From Acidobacteriaceae bacterium (lineage in GTDB: Bacteria; Acidobacteriota; Terriglobia; Terriglobales; Acidobacteriaceae), in contig PLSH01000171.1 of the NCBI GenBank assembly GCA_003165095.1, forward strand, positions 9,039 to 24,999: DNA of 15,961 nucleotides. Direction: 5' to 3'. The notes under the pieces are model-generated. The model saw only the letters and a program-made list of their open reading frames with translations. It did no database searches and was not told the DNA's origin. The translations under genes were made by a program, and so were the position numbers. The stretch's first letter is position 1, and every line of letters begins with the position of its first letter. Positions 15,533 through 15,961 of this stretch are shown here, in pieces.

Positions 15533-15961
15533 TCACATCGTTCGCACATAATTCTTCCCCGGCAAGCACCGCACCCGCCCTGCCATCTCCAGCTCAAAAA
15601 GCGCCGTAAATACCTCCGATGACGTAAGTTGGGTCTCCAGCAGTTCCAGAATCTCATCGATCTGCAGGCTCTCGTCGCTGTGCAGGACCTCCAGAACCAT
15701 CGCCTCCTCGGGCCTCAGCACCGGATCAGGCAATAAGGATGCCGCAGCCTCCGGTTTGGATGCAAACCCGCCTTCGGCTTCCAGTTCCAGCCGCACCTGC
15801 GAGGGCAAATCCTCCCACACATCCTCCCACGTGGCCACCAGCTTGGCGCCCTGCTTTATCAGCGTGTTAGGAGTCCACGACCCCTTGTTCGTCACGTTTC
15901 CCGGCACCGCAAACAGATCCCGGTTCTGCTCCGCCGCGCAGCGCGCCGTCACCCGCGTGCC
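15533..15961 (-). CDS. dprA: DNA processing protein DprA, 3' part (cut by window edge)
   Basis: Only the last 142 codons are present; the frame is open to the window edge (GTRVTARCAAEQ), so the GTG at 15952 is internal and not a start. The visible part covers the end of the Rossmann-like fold (RDLFAVPGN, then TPNTLIKQGAKLVATWEDV), which matches the DprA/Smf signature, and a C-terminal winged-helix domain (PEEAMVLEVLHSDESLQIDEI to GRVRCLPGKNYVRTM). DprA binds incoming single-stranded DNA and loads RecA during natural transformation. The winged helix is present in many but not all members. It precedes topA in transcription order, a common neighbourhood. The spacer is long, so an operon is uncertain. 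Confidence 0.92.
   Translation of the reverse strand, partial: GTRVTARCAAEQNRDLFAVPGNVTNKGSWTPNTLIKQGAKLVATWEDVWEDLPSQVRLELEAEGGFASKPEAAASLLPDPVLRPEEAMVLEVLHSDESLQIDEILELLETQLTSSEVFTALFELEMAGRVRCLPGKNYVRTM

Overview
The window is GC-rich, densely coding DNA, and the gene content points to an Acidobacteriota (Terriglobia-like) chromosome. The main reasons are a giant TonB-dependent receptor with an N-terminal carboxypeptidase-regulatory-like domain, several small protein families that I associate with that phylum, and a dprA-topA pair. The taxonomic call is inference from family content; no rRNA or tRNA was seen.

Layout, left to right. Almost everything lies on the minus strand. At 164-3742 is an Oar-like outer-membrane TonB-dependent receptor. 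At 3898-4889 is a two-gene unit: a PIN-domain putative ribonuclease toxin whose start overlaps the stop of an unrecognised 189-residue partner, driven from an AT-rich promoter carrying repeated TTTCGAAACTTTA-type boxes. At 4983-6440 is glycogen synthase (glgA), preceded in transcription order by a secreted clan GH-D (alpha-galactosidase-like) glycosidase at 6590-8575. The only confident plus-strand gene is the divergent 8689-10179 orphan histidine kinase with an N-terminal cyclic-nucleotide-binding-like domain; a 55-bp nested palindrome sits in frame inside its ATPase domain. From 10200 to 12339 follow five small minus-strand genes: a DUF3574 lipoprotein, a DUF427 protein, a secreted cysteine-containing protein (probably DUF5818), a 147-residue conserved-looking helical protein and a small charged protein. 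At 12455-15127 is DNA topoisomerase I (topA) with a multi-zinc-ribbon tail, and at 15533 to the window end is the 3' part of dprA. The 405-bp dprA-topA spacer holds no gene but has two kinds of short repeats.

How they may work together: the glycosidase and glgA could link extracellular galactoside or glycan breakdown to storage polysaccharide synthesis, though this rests only on adjacency and common strand. The TonB receptor may import oligosaccharides or other large ligands, but its substrate is not visible. dprA and topA are DNA-processing genes often found together. The PIN unit looks like an independently regulated toxin-antitoxin-type insertion between glgA and the receptor. The points most worth following are this TA-like unit with its unusual partner and operator repeats, the palindromic element inside the kinase gene, heptanucleotide AGGGAAT repeats just beyond two stop codons, and a chain of tiny overlapping frames after topA.
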